Under the pieces are notes generated by a model. It had not been told where the DNA came from. It made no database searches and saw only the letters and a list, made by a program, of their open reading frames with translations. The translations under genes and the position numbers were made by a program. A stretch of 64,000 bases of DNA from Paenibacillus brevis. GTDB lineage: Bacteria > Bacillota > Bacilli > Paenibacillales > Paenibacillaceae. Numbering within the stretch: position 1 is the first letter of the stretch; each line of letters begins with the position of its first letter. The DNA lies in contig NZ_JAHLQJ010000007.1 of NCBI RefSeq assembly GCF_018919145.1, forward strand, positions 1 to 64,000, written 5' to 3'. Shown here piece after piece: positions 8,101-15,703 of the stretch.

Positions 8101-10030
8101 CATTCCCATACGCATCGTATTCCCAATCGGATTGCGCAAGTAATTTGCCGCTTGCGCTATTCTCTCGGATCGTTACCTGCTTGACGTCTCCCTGATCGTT
8201 GTAACTGTATCGCTGAATACGCTTTTTCTCGTCACTCACTTTGATGTCTACCTGCTCAGGAAGAGACCAGAAAAATGGAGCCGGAGAAAGCACATAACTG
8301 TAAAGCGTTTCTTGTCCTGTACTCCAGTCTTCCGATAGCACTTGCCCCATCTCATTGTACTGATAATTTTTCGTCAGAGGCTGGGATTCTGCCCCTCCCT
8401 GCCGGTAGCTTTCTGTAACTGCAACAGGGATGTTCCAGCCAGCTGTATCACTGTAGGTAAACTGACGCCTTAAGCCTGTAGTAACGTCTTCGCTTAACTG
8501 TTCTTTCAAATAGACAATATCAGGCTGCCCTTCACCCTGAAAGGTCTTTTCGAACGATAGCATCTCTTGTGAGCGAACGTCCTCAATGACTGTAGTGAAG
8601 GCTGCACTTTGTCCATAGCTGTTAAGTTCCTCGCCAGAGTAACTAAATTCTGCCGGCTGAAGCACGACATCTCCAACCTCTGTCGAGTATGCATCCTCAC
8701 GCGTCTTCAGCTTGAATACGGTGTCTGTTGCATACGGTCCTATTAACTTACGGCTGGAAGTATAATCAAATTCTGTCGTTGCCGAAGAAGGATGCAATAT
8801 ACGAACCAACAATGCCGATTGTTTAGTTCCCTGCATATTTTCCTGGTCTTTTAATGACTCCAGAAAATTGAATCCGGACTCTGGAAAAGAATAAAAGTAT
8901 TTACTGCTTCGGCCTATAGCATCCTTGACCTCGCTCAAAACCAGCTGGTCGTTGTCTAAGGATGTAAAATAGTCAACTTTTCTATTCGTGCCTATTTGCG
9001 ATACCGTGATTTTTCCATCGGTATAAACAAAAGCTAGTTCATTACCATCATTGTTTGAAATGCGGGAAAGGACATTGCCGCTATTATGAGTGGAGTAGTG
9101 CAGTTTCACTTGATTTCCATAGTTATCGGCAATCAAAATGAGATATCCTGCAGCGCTAAAATAGTAATGGTTTCCGTTCAGTACAGATATCTTGAACCTG
9201 CTAGCTATACCATCGACCGTTTGGGTAGTATCAAAGGATACTTGCACATCATTCCATGGATAACCTTGCAGCTCCAGGTTCTCCGATAGCTGATAACGCC
9301 CGATTCCAGGGAAGTCCATGATCCATTGGTCACCTTGTTCTTCTATAAAAGGAAGCTCCCATCTCCATCCTCTTCCCAAGGCCGAGTCTTTCTCTTCTCT
9401 TCTGATTTCTGCACGGTTTACATAAGCACCATTCTCCGAGCCAACCCCGATTTTCTCACTAGCCCGAGAACTATCATAGACTCGAGTCAGACTGAAAGGG
9501 AGCGCGCCCGGTAACATCAAATCGGTCATACGCAACTTCAATTCGCCTGTAGACGCATCAATGGCATCCATGCCATAGGCCACCTCATACGCAGAGGTTT
9601 CATTGGATAAGCCAAGCTGCTCCAGAGCCGTCTGATCATAACCGGAAGCTGCAATAGATGTGTTTAACAATGGCGTAAATGATGCCGATTGTTCATTTCG
9701 TACCTGTTGATCAATCTGCCGAACTTGCTTGTACCGGGAAATGTTCTTTTCAAAATGGTTTTGATCCTCTTGAAGAGCATTGGAAATCTCATAGAGTGTA
9801 TAGCCTTGTGACAACTGCTTATCCAACCATTCTTCTGTAACCTGAAATTGATTCATGATCCCCGAAACCGTTAGAAACTTATCCGAAGTTGCTGCTGATT
9901 TCAAATCCACTGCAGGATTCGTTGCCCATTTTTCAATTTCTGCGCCTGAAGCAAAGGATACCGATTGCATCACGCCAGAAGTAAGGATCGACAAGGATAG
10001 TACGAGACTCATAACCTTCTTTAACATCAT
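5099..10030 (-). CDS. Wall-associated Rhs/YD-repeat polymorphic toxin
   Basis: A 1643-aa secreted toxin resembling Bacillus WapA. It has a signal peptide (residues 1-29), then a DUF6531-type block around residues 145-190 (AIDASTGELKLRMTDLMLPG), and dozens of YD repeats (YDALGRM, YDEAGNL, YNSDNLLTKI). The Rhs core ends YLRARWYDPNAGRF...NYVDPTGN at about residue 1429. The 214 residues after DPTGN are the variable toxin, ending in GHAINYIQFSNGEGRHG. The HG/KYIKIGG pattern suggests a small RNase-like fold, but I cannot name the family. The tail is more AT-rich than the body, a sign of exchange. The gene follows the repeat protein by 37 bases and overlaps its immunity gene by 4. Confidence 0.85.
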   Translation of the reverse strand: MMLKKVMSLVLSLSILTSGVMQSVSFASGAEIEKWATNPAVDLKSAATSDKFLTVSGIMNQFQVTEEWLDKQLSQGYTLYEISNALQEDQNHFEKNISRYKQVRQIDQQVRNEQSASFTPLLNTSIAASGYDQTALEQLGLSNETSAYEVAYGMDAIDASTGELKLRMTDLMLPGALPFSLTRVYDSSRASEKIGVGSENGAYVNRAEIRREEKDSALGRGWRWELPFIEEQGDQWIMDFPGIGRYQLSENLELQGYPWNDVQVSFDTTQTVDGIASRFKISVLNGNHYYFSAAGYLILIADNYGNQVKLHYSTHNSGNVLSRISNNDGNELAFVYTDGKITVSQIGTNRKVDYFTSLDNDQLVLSEVKDAIGRSSKYFYSFPESGFNFLESLKDQENMQGTKQSALLVRILHPSSATTEFDYTSSRKLIGPYATDTVFKLKTREDAYSTEVGDVVLQPAEFSYSGEELNSYGQSAAFTTVIEDVRSQEMLSFEKTFQGEGQPDIVYLKEQLSEDVTTGLRRQFTYSDTAGWNIPVAVTESYRQGGAESQPLTKNYQYNEMGQVLSEDWSTGQETLYSYVLSPAPFFWSLPEQVDIKVSDEKKRIQRYSYNDQGDVKQVTIRENSASGKLLAQSDWEYDAYGNVTGSKTKDDQRTNTVNYSYASPYGKHLLSEQSMVIRAIDGTSTVSKQSFTYDAAGELITSADEAGAVTAFAYDALGRMVKTTYSDQSTTIVQYDDEQRTVTTTSPEGITTLQRYSPHGFVVREIVDDAIFQYGYDEAGNLDLYKDAEGNQTIYTHDGFRRQTKAFYADGSQSSAAYDMVNRTVTTTDPAGVKQQQTFDLVGNTLAAKEWKDGMFVTLGLAAYDLAGNVLSETDGEGQQTQYQYDALDRIISVTDAEQRVTRYTYSLAGDLTRVEYPDAIAVRYEYDEAGKLIRQINEEGMVEAFFYDSRGNLTKYLDHASQTTQYQYNSDNLLTKIVAPGEEIAYTYDSLGRRTGMMDSTGTTTYRYDPADGSLVTMGYPDGTRIDYTYNKQIRTGYTLTDAKGQATGASYTIDVMNRVSTLAVVKGNAANGAKTSSITAVVPGSLATLDQIAFDYQLNGLLEQGVSSNGVGTAYSYDGYDLTGMTVSAGASSVTRSAQERMTGEESLATATEATYARASLNAATGYTFKYEYDLNKNIVGRTQNGVTDNFTYDPLNRIHTESGQKDKKYTYDQRGNIQNIEGRELRGLSNADFTFNSLNRLTKVKTEDGKEVSYTYNGDGLLYERLEGNSRTRYYYDEEAKLIAEADVSSAAPSITYTYIYDLSGRLWSRVDHSSSQVQYYQLNGHGDVVGLTDSQGQQLNAYTYDIWGNPETEEEAVPNVFRYSGEYWDSTTDLQYLRARWYDPNAGRFVAKDPYQGSLDNPLSLNRYSYVENNPLNYVDPTGNIKASDNDELSLMISQFEEDYNKAQKNNNKAAMISAEKEADFFRIQYYKLYGLDIPDDVKYRDTPSEFKVRAFIANYFAFSSPVGIKKEVFNGKASLSLDNLIKNPELIGRLGPKNTARMFEMAGYKTSGVKTLNSGHGVKIEIKGHAINYIQFSNGEGRHGVKYIKIGGNIKSLYGGNTLKIVEGSAKSYKGKIQEELKSGTVFRWINNRGNRP

Positions 10031-10067
10031 ATATCACCCCGAGAATGGTTATTGGTTATGCGATGGA

Positions 10068-13000
10068 TCAATACTGGAACGGAAATACGATCTTCGTTCT
10101 TCGCTTTAAATTTCCGTTGTAATCATATTCGTACACCAACTTGTCTCCTGTTGGGAAGACGATCTCCCTCAAGCGGCCATCCGGTCGATAATCGTACTTC
10201 GCCTCCGAAGTCACGGTCATCATCGAAACGATCAGTTGCAGATCAAGCGGAAGCCCGCTAGACTCGGAGAGCTTCAAATAATATGTTTTTCCGCCTTCAA
10301 GCTCCCACTCCAGCACTGCATAATCCAGACCAAATTCCTGTTCCCCTTCCTCACTTGTCGCAAGAGATTGAATCAAATCAGGCTGGTCGAACAACGACAA
10401 TACCGGCTGTAAAGCTACATTAGACGGTAATTCCTTCGTCACGAACCGATAACGCCCTGCCTCGGGAGCCGTGAACCGGTAATAGCCGTTTTCTCCAGCA
10501 TCCTTATACACGTACATAAGCTGGCGGTGAAGTAAATCCTCGAATACAATCTCCTGTACATCCACGAACTCAAAGCTGCGATAAGGTGCTGCAAACCATA
10601 CCGGATTCATCGACGTTGTCTTTAATTGAATCATTCCACCCGCAGGAATATGGTAAGAGACTGTGCTTTGCTCTCCTTGGCGTACAACGCTTCCGGTCAC
10701 ATCCCATATCGTATAGTCAAAATACCGCCCCGATGAGCTGCTGGCATTCGTAACCAGCTTCGCCTCAAAGCTGGCAATATTCTTAAATCCGATGAGCTTC
10801 TGCGGCTCCAGCACTTTCTTCAATAGGGCCGGCTCCATACTCGGAATCGCTTGAAAAGCTTGCCCATAGGTGAAGGTTACAGGGATATCCGTTGTTACCG
10901 TAGCAACAATCTGACTGCCGGCAGAAACAGAAATGTCTCCTAGTTGATCGTAATTCGCCTCCTCCGCCTCTCCATTTGGACGGTAGATTGCGTAATCAAA
11001 TCGTGCTCCGGCATCTGCTGTTGCCATCAGTCTCTGTAACGATGTATTTAGGTTGGTAAATACATAACTTTCATTCTTGTTTAATGTCACTTGATGGATC
11101 GTAGGATTCTCTCCCGATGTACCTGTAAAAGCGGTGAAGACACCTCCGAAGGTCAAGGAACCCGTAAGTGGAGTGACTGTGATGGAATACCCTGGAGAGA
11201 TTGACATTGGAGTATAGCGACCCGGTCCCTCCAAATACACCGTTCCATCAGAACGCCGAACAACATAAGCATACTCATTGCCTGAAGCTGCATCACTGTA
11301 AAGATTCTCAGCTTCTCCGCTAATATTAGTGTAGGTATATGAACTCCCCGGCGCTACAGTGGTTCTTAACAAAGCCGGATGCTCAGCAAGGGATAGTTCA
11401 ATTGCATCTGTATAGGACACCGTCGTTGGAATGGCTGACTGGCCTGTAATGATAGCATAGCCGCCTGCAGGTACAGCCACATTGCCTGAATGCTCAAAGG
11501 AGACGCTATGGACACTTCCATCTTCGTCGTAAACGGCTGTATCTATGACTCCCCCGACCTGATTAACGTTGGTTGTCAATGTGATTAGCTTACTGCCGGT
11601 ATTCACAAAACGATAGGACTCATCCTTATAAACTTGTTGCTTGGAAATAGCCTCTCCCGGTTTGGTTTCCCATGAGAAAATACGATAATTGGCGCCAAAA
11701 GTAACCGGGGCTGATACAGCGGTTACTACAATAGAGTTGCCGCTTGATACTTGAGGATCCGTATAGGTCCCGGCCCGCTTGGCTTGCTGTGTGCCGTCCG
11801 GGTAATATTCCACCCAGTCAAACCGGTTGCTGGAGGTAGCATTGGTTCTGAGCGTCCGAAGCTTGGGACTGATATTCGTAAACTTGTAGCTTTCGCCCTG
11901 CGAGAGAGTCACTCTGAAATGCGAGGGTTCACTGCTTGGCTCGGCTGTAAAGTCATCTGTATAATCAAAGGTCACATCCGCCTCACCCTGCACCGTTATA
12001 ATGGCAAAGCCGCCCGCTGGCAGTCTTGGTGTGCTGATGGCATCAAAGCCTTGTGAGGAATAGCTGCCATCGGCCGTATAGACCGTATAGTCGTAAAGTC
12101 CGTCTACTTTTCTCGCATTATTGTTCACCGGATTGGTCAGAGTGCCGTTATTGGTGAATTTGTAGGAGGTTCCAGGAGACAGGGTCACACGGCTAATCGC
12201 ATCATCCTGCCGGTCTCCCCCCATAAAGGTCCGATATGGCGCCCCTACCCGAAGAGGATTCTCAGTTATCAACGTAAGCACCACATATCTGCCCACAGTC
12301 ATCAACGGCAGAGTAGTGGTATTCGTGCCACGAGAAGTTTCTGTACCGTCCTCGTTGTAGACCACGTAATCAAATTTGTCTTTACTTGTCCCGGAATGCT
12401 CCACCCGGTCCGACTTGGTGCCTACATTAGTAAAAATATAGCTCTCTCCCTGCGATAAAGGGACGCTGTCATAAGCAGGCTCGTCAGTCTCATAGCCAGA
12501 GAAGCCCTCATATGGAACAGCAACTGTAACCGGCTCATCGGAGGCGCCAGTCAAAATGATGGTGTCTCCTACACTGAAGCTAGGTTTCGTATAAGAATCA
12601 AAGTTCGATTTTTCCAAAGTGTCATCTTCCTTGTAGACAGCGTAGTCATACCGCTTGCCGTTTGACGAGGTTGCATCGCTCATAATCGACCGGGAAGCAT
12701 AGGCCTGATTGGAGAAAAGATAGCTCTCCCCCTTGTATAGTATCTTCTTGAGCAAAGCAGGAACCGGAGAATAGATGTAGGTCAGTTCTGAACTGAAGCT
12801 GACGGTCAAGGGATAATCATAGTCTACGGTAATTACAGTGGTACCGCCCTTGCTGTATACGCTGGGACTACCCGTGCGCTCCATGTCGTCGGAACTTACT
12901 TTACCATCTGCATTGTAGGAGACATAATCATAGCGGATACTATTGCTAGATTTGGCATCTGTCGAAATGGATAAAAGCTTATTCGTATCATTGATGAACT

Positions 13001-13268
13001 GTACGCTTTGACCTGGATAAATCACCAGTTCGATTTTGTCTGCCGCCATCAAATAAACACTGTCCGTAACCGAATAGGCAGCTTCCGTAACCGTGGGCTG
13101 GGTAATTTTGAACGATTTTCCGGCCACAACGTCCACAACGGATCGATACACCGACGCCGTCGGAATCGCTAACTTGGAAGCTCCCACCTCTAACCGCGGT
13201 GCCATACTCAGACTGCCAAGACTCATGACTACTGCCAGGCAAGATAGCAGCACTCTCTTGATTATCAC
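10068..13268 (-). CDS. Secreted protein with nine beta-rich repeats and a C-terminal YD motif, Rhs partner
   Basis: About 1066 aa. I chose GTG 13266-13268 because GGAGG lies 8 bases upstream and the product starts with a clean signal peptide (IIKRVLLSCLAVVMSLGSL); the frame opens to 13289. The body is nine copies of a roughly 90-residue unit with an ESY.FTN strand, a YDYVVY..DG strand, a G..I.VT strand, and P..F..PY. The last 60 residues carry two YD-type repeats (YDYRPDGRLREI and YEYDYNGNLKRR) like those in the Rhs protein. It lies 37 bases upstream of the Rhs gene in one operon, so it may help secretion, surface display or target binding. I know no named family for it. Confidence 0.75.
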   Translation of the reverse strand: MIIKRVLLSCLAVVMSLGSLSMAPRLEVGASKLAIPTASVYRSVVDVVAGKSFKITQPTVTEAAYSVTDSVYLMAADKIELVIYPGQSVQFINDTNKLLSISTDAKSSNSIRYDYVSYNADGKVSSDDMERTGSPSVYSKGGTTVITVDYDYPLTVSFSSELTYIYSPVPALLKKILYKGESYLFSNQAYASRSIMSDATSSNGKRYDYAVYKEDDTLEKSNFDSYTKPSFSVGDTIILTGASDEPVTVAVPYEGFSGYETDEPAYDSVPLSQGESYIFTNVGTKSDRVEHSGTSKDKFDYVVYNEDGTETSRGTNTTTLPLMTVGRYVVLTLITENPLRVGAPYRTFMGGDRQDDAISRVTLSPGTSYKFTNNGTLTNPVNNNARKVDGLYDYTVYTADGSYSSQGFDAISTPRLPAGGFAIITVQGEADVTFDYTDDFTAEPSSEPSHFRVTLSQGESYKFTNISPKLRTLRTNATSSNRFDWVEYYPDGTQQAKRAGTYTDPQVSSGNSIVVTAVSAPVTFGANYRIFSWETKPGEAISKQQVYKDESYRFVNTGSKLITLTTNVNQVGGVIDTAVYDEDGSVHSVSFEHSGNVAVPAGGYAIITGQSAIPTTVSYTDAIELSLAEHPALLRTTVAPGSSYTYTNISGEAENLYSDAASGNEYAYVVRRSDGTVYLEGPGRYTPMSISPGYSITVTPLTGSLTFGGVFTAFTGTSGENPTIHQVTLNKNESYVFTNLNTSLQRLMATADAGARFDYAIYRPNGEAEEANYDQLGDISVSAGSQIVATVTTDIPVTFTYGQAFQAIPSMEPALLKKVLEPQKLIGFKNIASFEAKLVTNASSSSGRYFDYTIWDVTGSVVRQGEQSTVSYHIPAGGMIQLKTTSMNPVWFAAPYRSFEFVDVQEIVFEDLLHRQLMYVYKDAGENGYYRFTAPEAGRYRFVTKELPSNVALQPVLSLFDQPDLIQSLATSEEGEQEFGLDYAVLEWELEGGKTYYLKLSESSGLPLDLQLIVSMMTVTSEAKYDYRPDGRLREIVFPTGDKLVYEYDYNGNLKRRTKIVFPFQY

Positions 13269-13460
13269 ACACTTTTCCTCCATTTCCATATTCCGTATTT
13301 TAGTTTCACCTCCTTATATCGGAGATCCAAAATAGTTGATAAATAGGAAATTTGAACCAACGACTGCATAAGAAAACCACGACCCTGATTTTCGAATGAC
13401 ATCCAGCTCAACGCCATAGCCAACGCTTCGCGCACTCAACTGGCTTAAGCCGTAATAAAA

Positions 13461-13506
13461 AGAGGGCGTCCCTCAGTCATCTATGATGACTTTTGGGACA
13501 CCCTCT
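13461..13506 (-). terminator. Intrinsic terminator after the 13511 gene
   Basis: AGAGGG.GTCCC pairs with GGGAC.CCCTCT around an inner AGTCATC/GATGACT stem. On the minus strand TTTTATTA follows. It separates the 13511 gene from the Rhs operon downstream, which therefore needs its own promoter within 13290-13455; I found no convincing one. Confidence 0.75.
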
Positions 13507-13510
13507 CTAC

Positions 13511-13915
13511 TTACAGTCTGCTTAAGTGATTCACCTGACTTACAAGACTTCGCTGCAAGTCAAGCTCCTTCTTCATATTGCGGAATATATCCTGAAGGCA
13601 CGGTCCCCAGAGCATGCCATTTTGCTTCAGGCAAGTCTTGACCTCGAGAAAGCTCTCTTCAAAGAGCTCGAGATGGGGGCTGTCCGTCTCGGCTAGAAAT
13701 TTCCGGGCTTGTCTGCTGATTGAAATATACTCTCTCCATAACTCCAACTGCAGCGCCTTAGACTCGGAAGATAATTCCGTCCAGGTGAACGCCCCGCCTT
13801 CCACGATTTCATTGGAGCCCTGCACATACTCCAGATCGGAGTGAACCAAGATGAAGCTGCGGATTCGCTCTTCCAGCAATATATATTGAATTTTAAGCTC
13901 CTCGATATTCTCCAT
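13511..13915 (-). CDS. Hypothetical helical protein
   Basis: A 134-aa protein with mainly amphipathic helices, no signal peptide and no family I recognise. The start is ATG ending at 13915, 8 bases after GGAG; a GTG three codons earlier would collide with the ribosome site. It stands alone between a divergent-looking spacer and its own terminator. No function is proposed. Confidence 0.6.
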   Translation of the reverse strand: MENIEELKIQYILLEERIRSFILVHSDLEYVQGSNEIVEGGAFTWTELSSESKALQLELWREYISISRQARKFLAETDSPHLELFEESFLEVKTCLKQNGMLWGPCLQDIFRNMKKELDLQRSLVSQVNHLSRL

Positions 13916-14068
13916 AAGATACACTCCTTTCCGTCCAACGCACTTATCACAAAGGATATCATTACGGACCTAGAGAAACGTTACCTTTTATGGATGTATT
14001 GGTTACATTATAACTCCATTCAGCCATGAAGTATATATAATTATGACAAAAATGTTACTTTTGTATGA

Positions 14069-14113
14069 GGGCAAATGGTCCCAAAGGTGTGATCCGGAAA
14101 ACCATTTGCCCTT
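14069..14113. terminator. Inverted repeat after the glucosaminidase gene
   Basis: AGGGCAAATGGT and ACCATTTGCCCT form a 12-bp stem with a loop of about 20 bases, just past the stop at 14126. There is no good T-run on the minus side, so terminator strength is doubtful. Confidence 0.45.
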
Positions 14114-14125
14114 GAAATTGCGACT

Positions 14126-14833
14126 TTATCCACTTTTCTTAAATAATCCCCGGCGATGTAACACCGTAATAATCCGATAAAAATCAAAGCTGCCCTGCTC
14201 AGGGTTTTGAATCAGAGGATTCTTCCGGTCATAATCCAGCGCAGCCTGAATGGCCTCCTTCGCCCACTCCGGAGTTGGAAGCTCATGGTAGCGCTGCAGC
14301 GCCGCAATTTGCTCCGCTTGCTTCGATACGGTAGCCTGCAGTGCTTGAAACAATTTCTTCTCCTCTGCAGTCATCGGCTCATCCCCTCCTTTAAGATCAT
14401 ATTTGTATAATTCATATTTATCCATCATCGCAATCAGCTTGGCTGCATAGCTAGGGTCGGTGGCGTAGCCTGCCGCTGCAACGGCCCGTGCGGCCTCCTT
14501 GCCTGTCTTGCCCGGAACGGCTTGATAACGCTTCGTGAGCAGCAATCTGGAATGATCTGCAATGGACTCGGCCCATGAATGGTATTTGCGAAAAGATGCG
14601 GTCACCCGTACGGGAGAGCCTCCTCTGTATTCTGTGGTCTGCATTTGCTCACTGCCTGCGGGTCCGGTTCCTTTAATTCCAAACAAATTGTTAGCCTTTA
14701 CTGTTAATCCGCTTGCTCCAAAATTAGATTCCAAGGCAGCCTGGGCGATCGTAAGAGATGCGGCAATCCGATTCTGCTGCCAATCGCGGACTGCATCAGG
14801 AGCAATCCTAGCGATAAATGCCATCCTGTCCAT
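14126..14833 (-). CDS. Glucosaminidase-domain (GH73-like) peptidoglycan hydrolase
   Basis: A 235-aa protein. The GH73 glucosaminidase domain spans about residues 1-140, with the motifs IAQAALESNFGAS (catalytic Glu), NNLFGIKG, SFRKYHSWAESIADH and AGYATDPSYAAKL. It resembles FlgJ or phage-type N-acetylglucosaminidases that cut the glycan strand. The C-terminal 80 residues hold a helix (EEKKLFQALQATVSKQAEQI) and a WAKEAIQAALDY segment like those of Paenibacillus phage or sporulation lysins. There is no signal peptide, so export would need a holin or another route. The ribosome site is GGGAGGTGAG. It is monocistronic. Confidence 0.8.
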   Translation of the reverse strand: MDRMAFIARIAPDAVRDWQQNRIAASLTIAQAALESNFGASGLTVKANNLFGIKGTGPAGSEQMQTTEYRGGSPVRVTASFRKYHSWAESIADHSRLLLTKRYQAVPGKTGKEAARAVAAAGYATDPSYAAKLIAMMDKYELYKYDLKGGDEPMTAEEKKLFQALQATVSKQAEQIAALQRYHELPTPEWAKEAIQAALDYDRKNPLIQNPEQGSFDFYRIITVLHRRGLFKKSG

Positions 14834-14960
14834 CTTCTCACCTCCCTAGTGCCATGTTATGCACGGCTCATCCGATACGCTTAGACGCCCTCACAAATGT
14901 GTATATTGCCTTTTTCCTTTATGCTATAATTGGAAAATACAATATCAGGTGGAGGTTTTT

Positions 14961-15635
14961 ATGAGTAAGGTCATGTTGTTCTTCCTGTTATCCTGGCTGC
15001 TGGGAAATCCGTTCCTGGCCATCCTTGTATTGCTTCTGATTATCTATTTTCTGGACCGGCGATTTGTCGGTGTGCTTCCCAGTATCTCCAAACCCTTCAA
15101 GCGTTCCCGTCAAATATCCAAGCTCAGACAACAGCTTGCGCTGAATCAATTCGATGTTTCTTCCAAGCGTGAATTAGCGCGACTATTATTGGAGAAAAGA
15201 AACTTTCGCGAAGCGGCAGATCTGCTGTTAGAGGTTGAAGCCCAGTCGGAAGCCTCGGCGGAATTCTGGAATGACCTTGGAACAGCTGTCATCGGTTTGG
15301 GACGGATTGAAGAAGGGGAAGCTTATATCCTTAAGGCGCTTGAGTTGAACGAACGGGTTAAATACGGACAGCCCTATTTGACACTGGCGATGGCCTTCCG
15401 GGATAAGGATATGGAGAAGGCGCTCCGCTATGCCGGACAATTCGGAACGATCCAATCCTCCTCCAGTGAGGCATGCTATTTGCTGGGCAGCTTGTATCAG
15501 GCTCTGGGGCGAAAGGAAGAAGCAAGAGCCAGCCTGGATGAATCTATTGCAATCTATCGTACACTTCCGAAATACAAGAAAAGACATGAACGGAAATGGG
15601 CCTTCCGCAGTTCCTTCAAGCGGATGAGCCTATGA
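14961..15635 (+). CDS. Membrane-anchored TPR protein
   Basis: A 224-aa protein. Two hydrophobic N-terminal segments (residues 5-32) are followed by three or four TPR-like helix pairs (KRELARLLLEKRNFREAADLL, WNDLGTAVIGLGRIEEGEAYI, EACYLLGSLYQALGRKEEARA). The ATG at 14961 has GGTGGAGG upstream; the longer frame from 14859 has none. It probably scaffolds a membrane complex; the partner is unknown. A strong bidirectional terminator follows. Confidence 0.75.
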   Translation: MSKVMLFFLLSWLLGNPFLAILVLLLIIYFLDRRFVGVLPSISKPFKRSRQISKLRQQLALNQFDVSSKRELARLLLEKRNFREAADLLLEVEAQSEASAEFWNDLGTAVIGLGRIEEGEAYILKALELNERVKYGQPYLTLAMAFRDKDMEKALRYAGQFGTIQSSSSEACYLLGSLYQALGRKEEARASLDESIAIYRTLPKYKKRHERKWAFRSSFKRMSL

Positions 15636-15640
15636 TAAAT

Positions 15641-15690
15641 AAAGAACGCCCCTTCCAAAGCCACAGCGGCTTGAAGGGGCGTTCTTTATT
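15641..15690. terminator. Bidirectional intrinsic terminator
   Basis: AAAGAACGCCCCTTC pairs perfectly with GAAGGGGCGTTCTTT around a 17-base loop; T-runs lie on both sides. It serves the TPR gene on the plus strand and the MMPL gene ending at 15704 on the minus strand. Confidence 0.85.
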
Positions 15691-15703
15691 TTATAGCTCG
15701 TAA

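Noticed and set aside
5099-10030. Rhs gene read as a broken or frameshifted pseudogene
   Set aside because: One unbroken frame of 1643 codons with signal peptide, core and tail, and a coupled immunity gene.
14126-14833. Prophage remnant suggested by the glucosaminidase
   Set aside because: No holin, tail or capsid genes nearby; one lysin-like gene is not enough.
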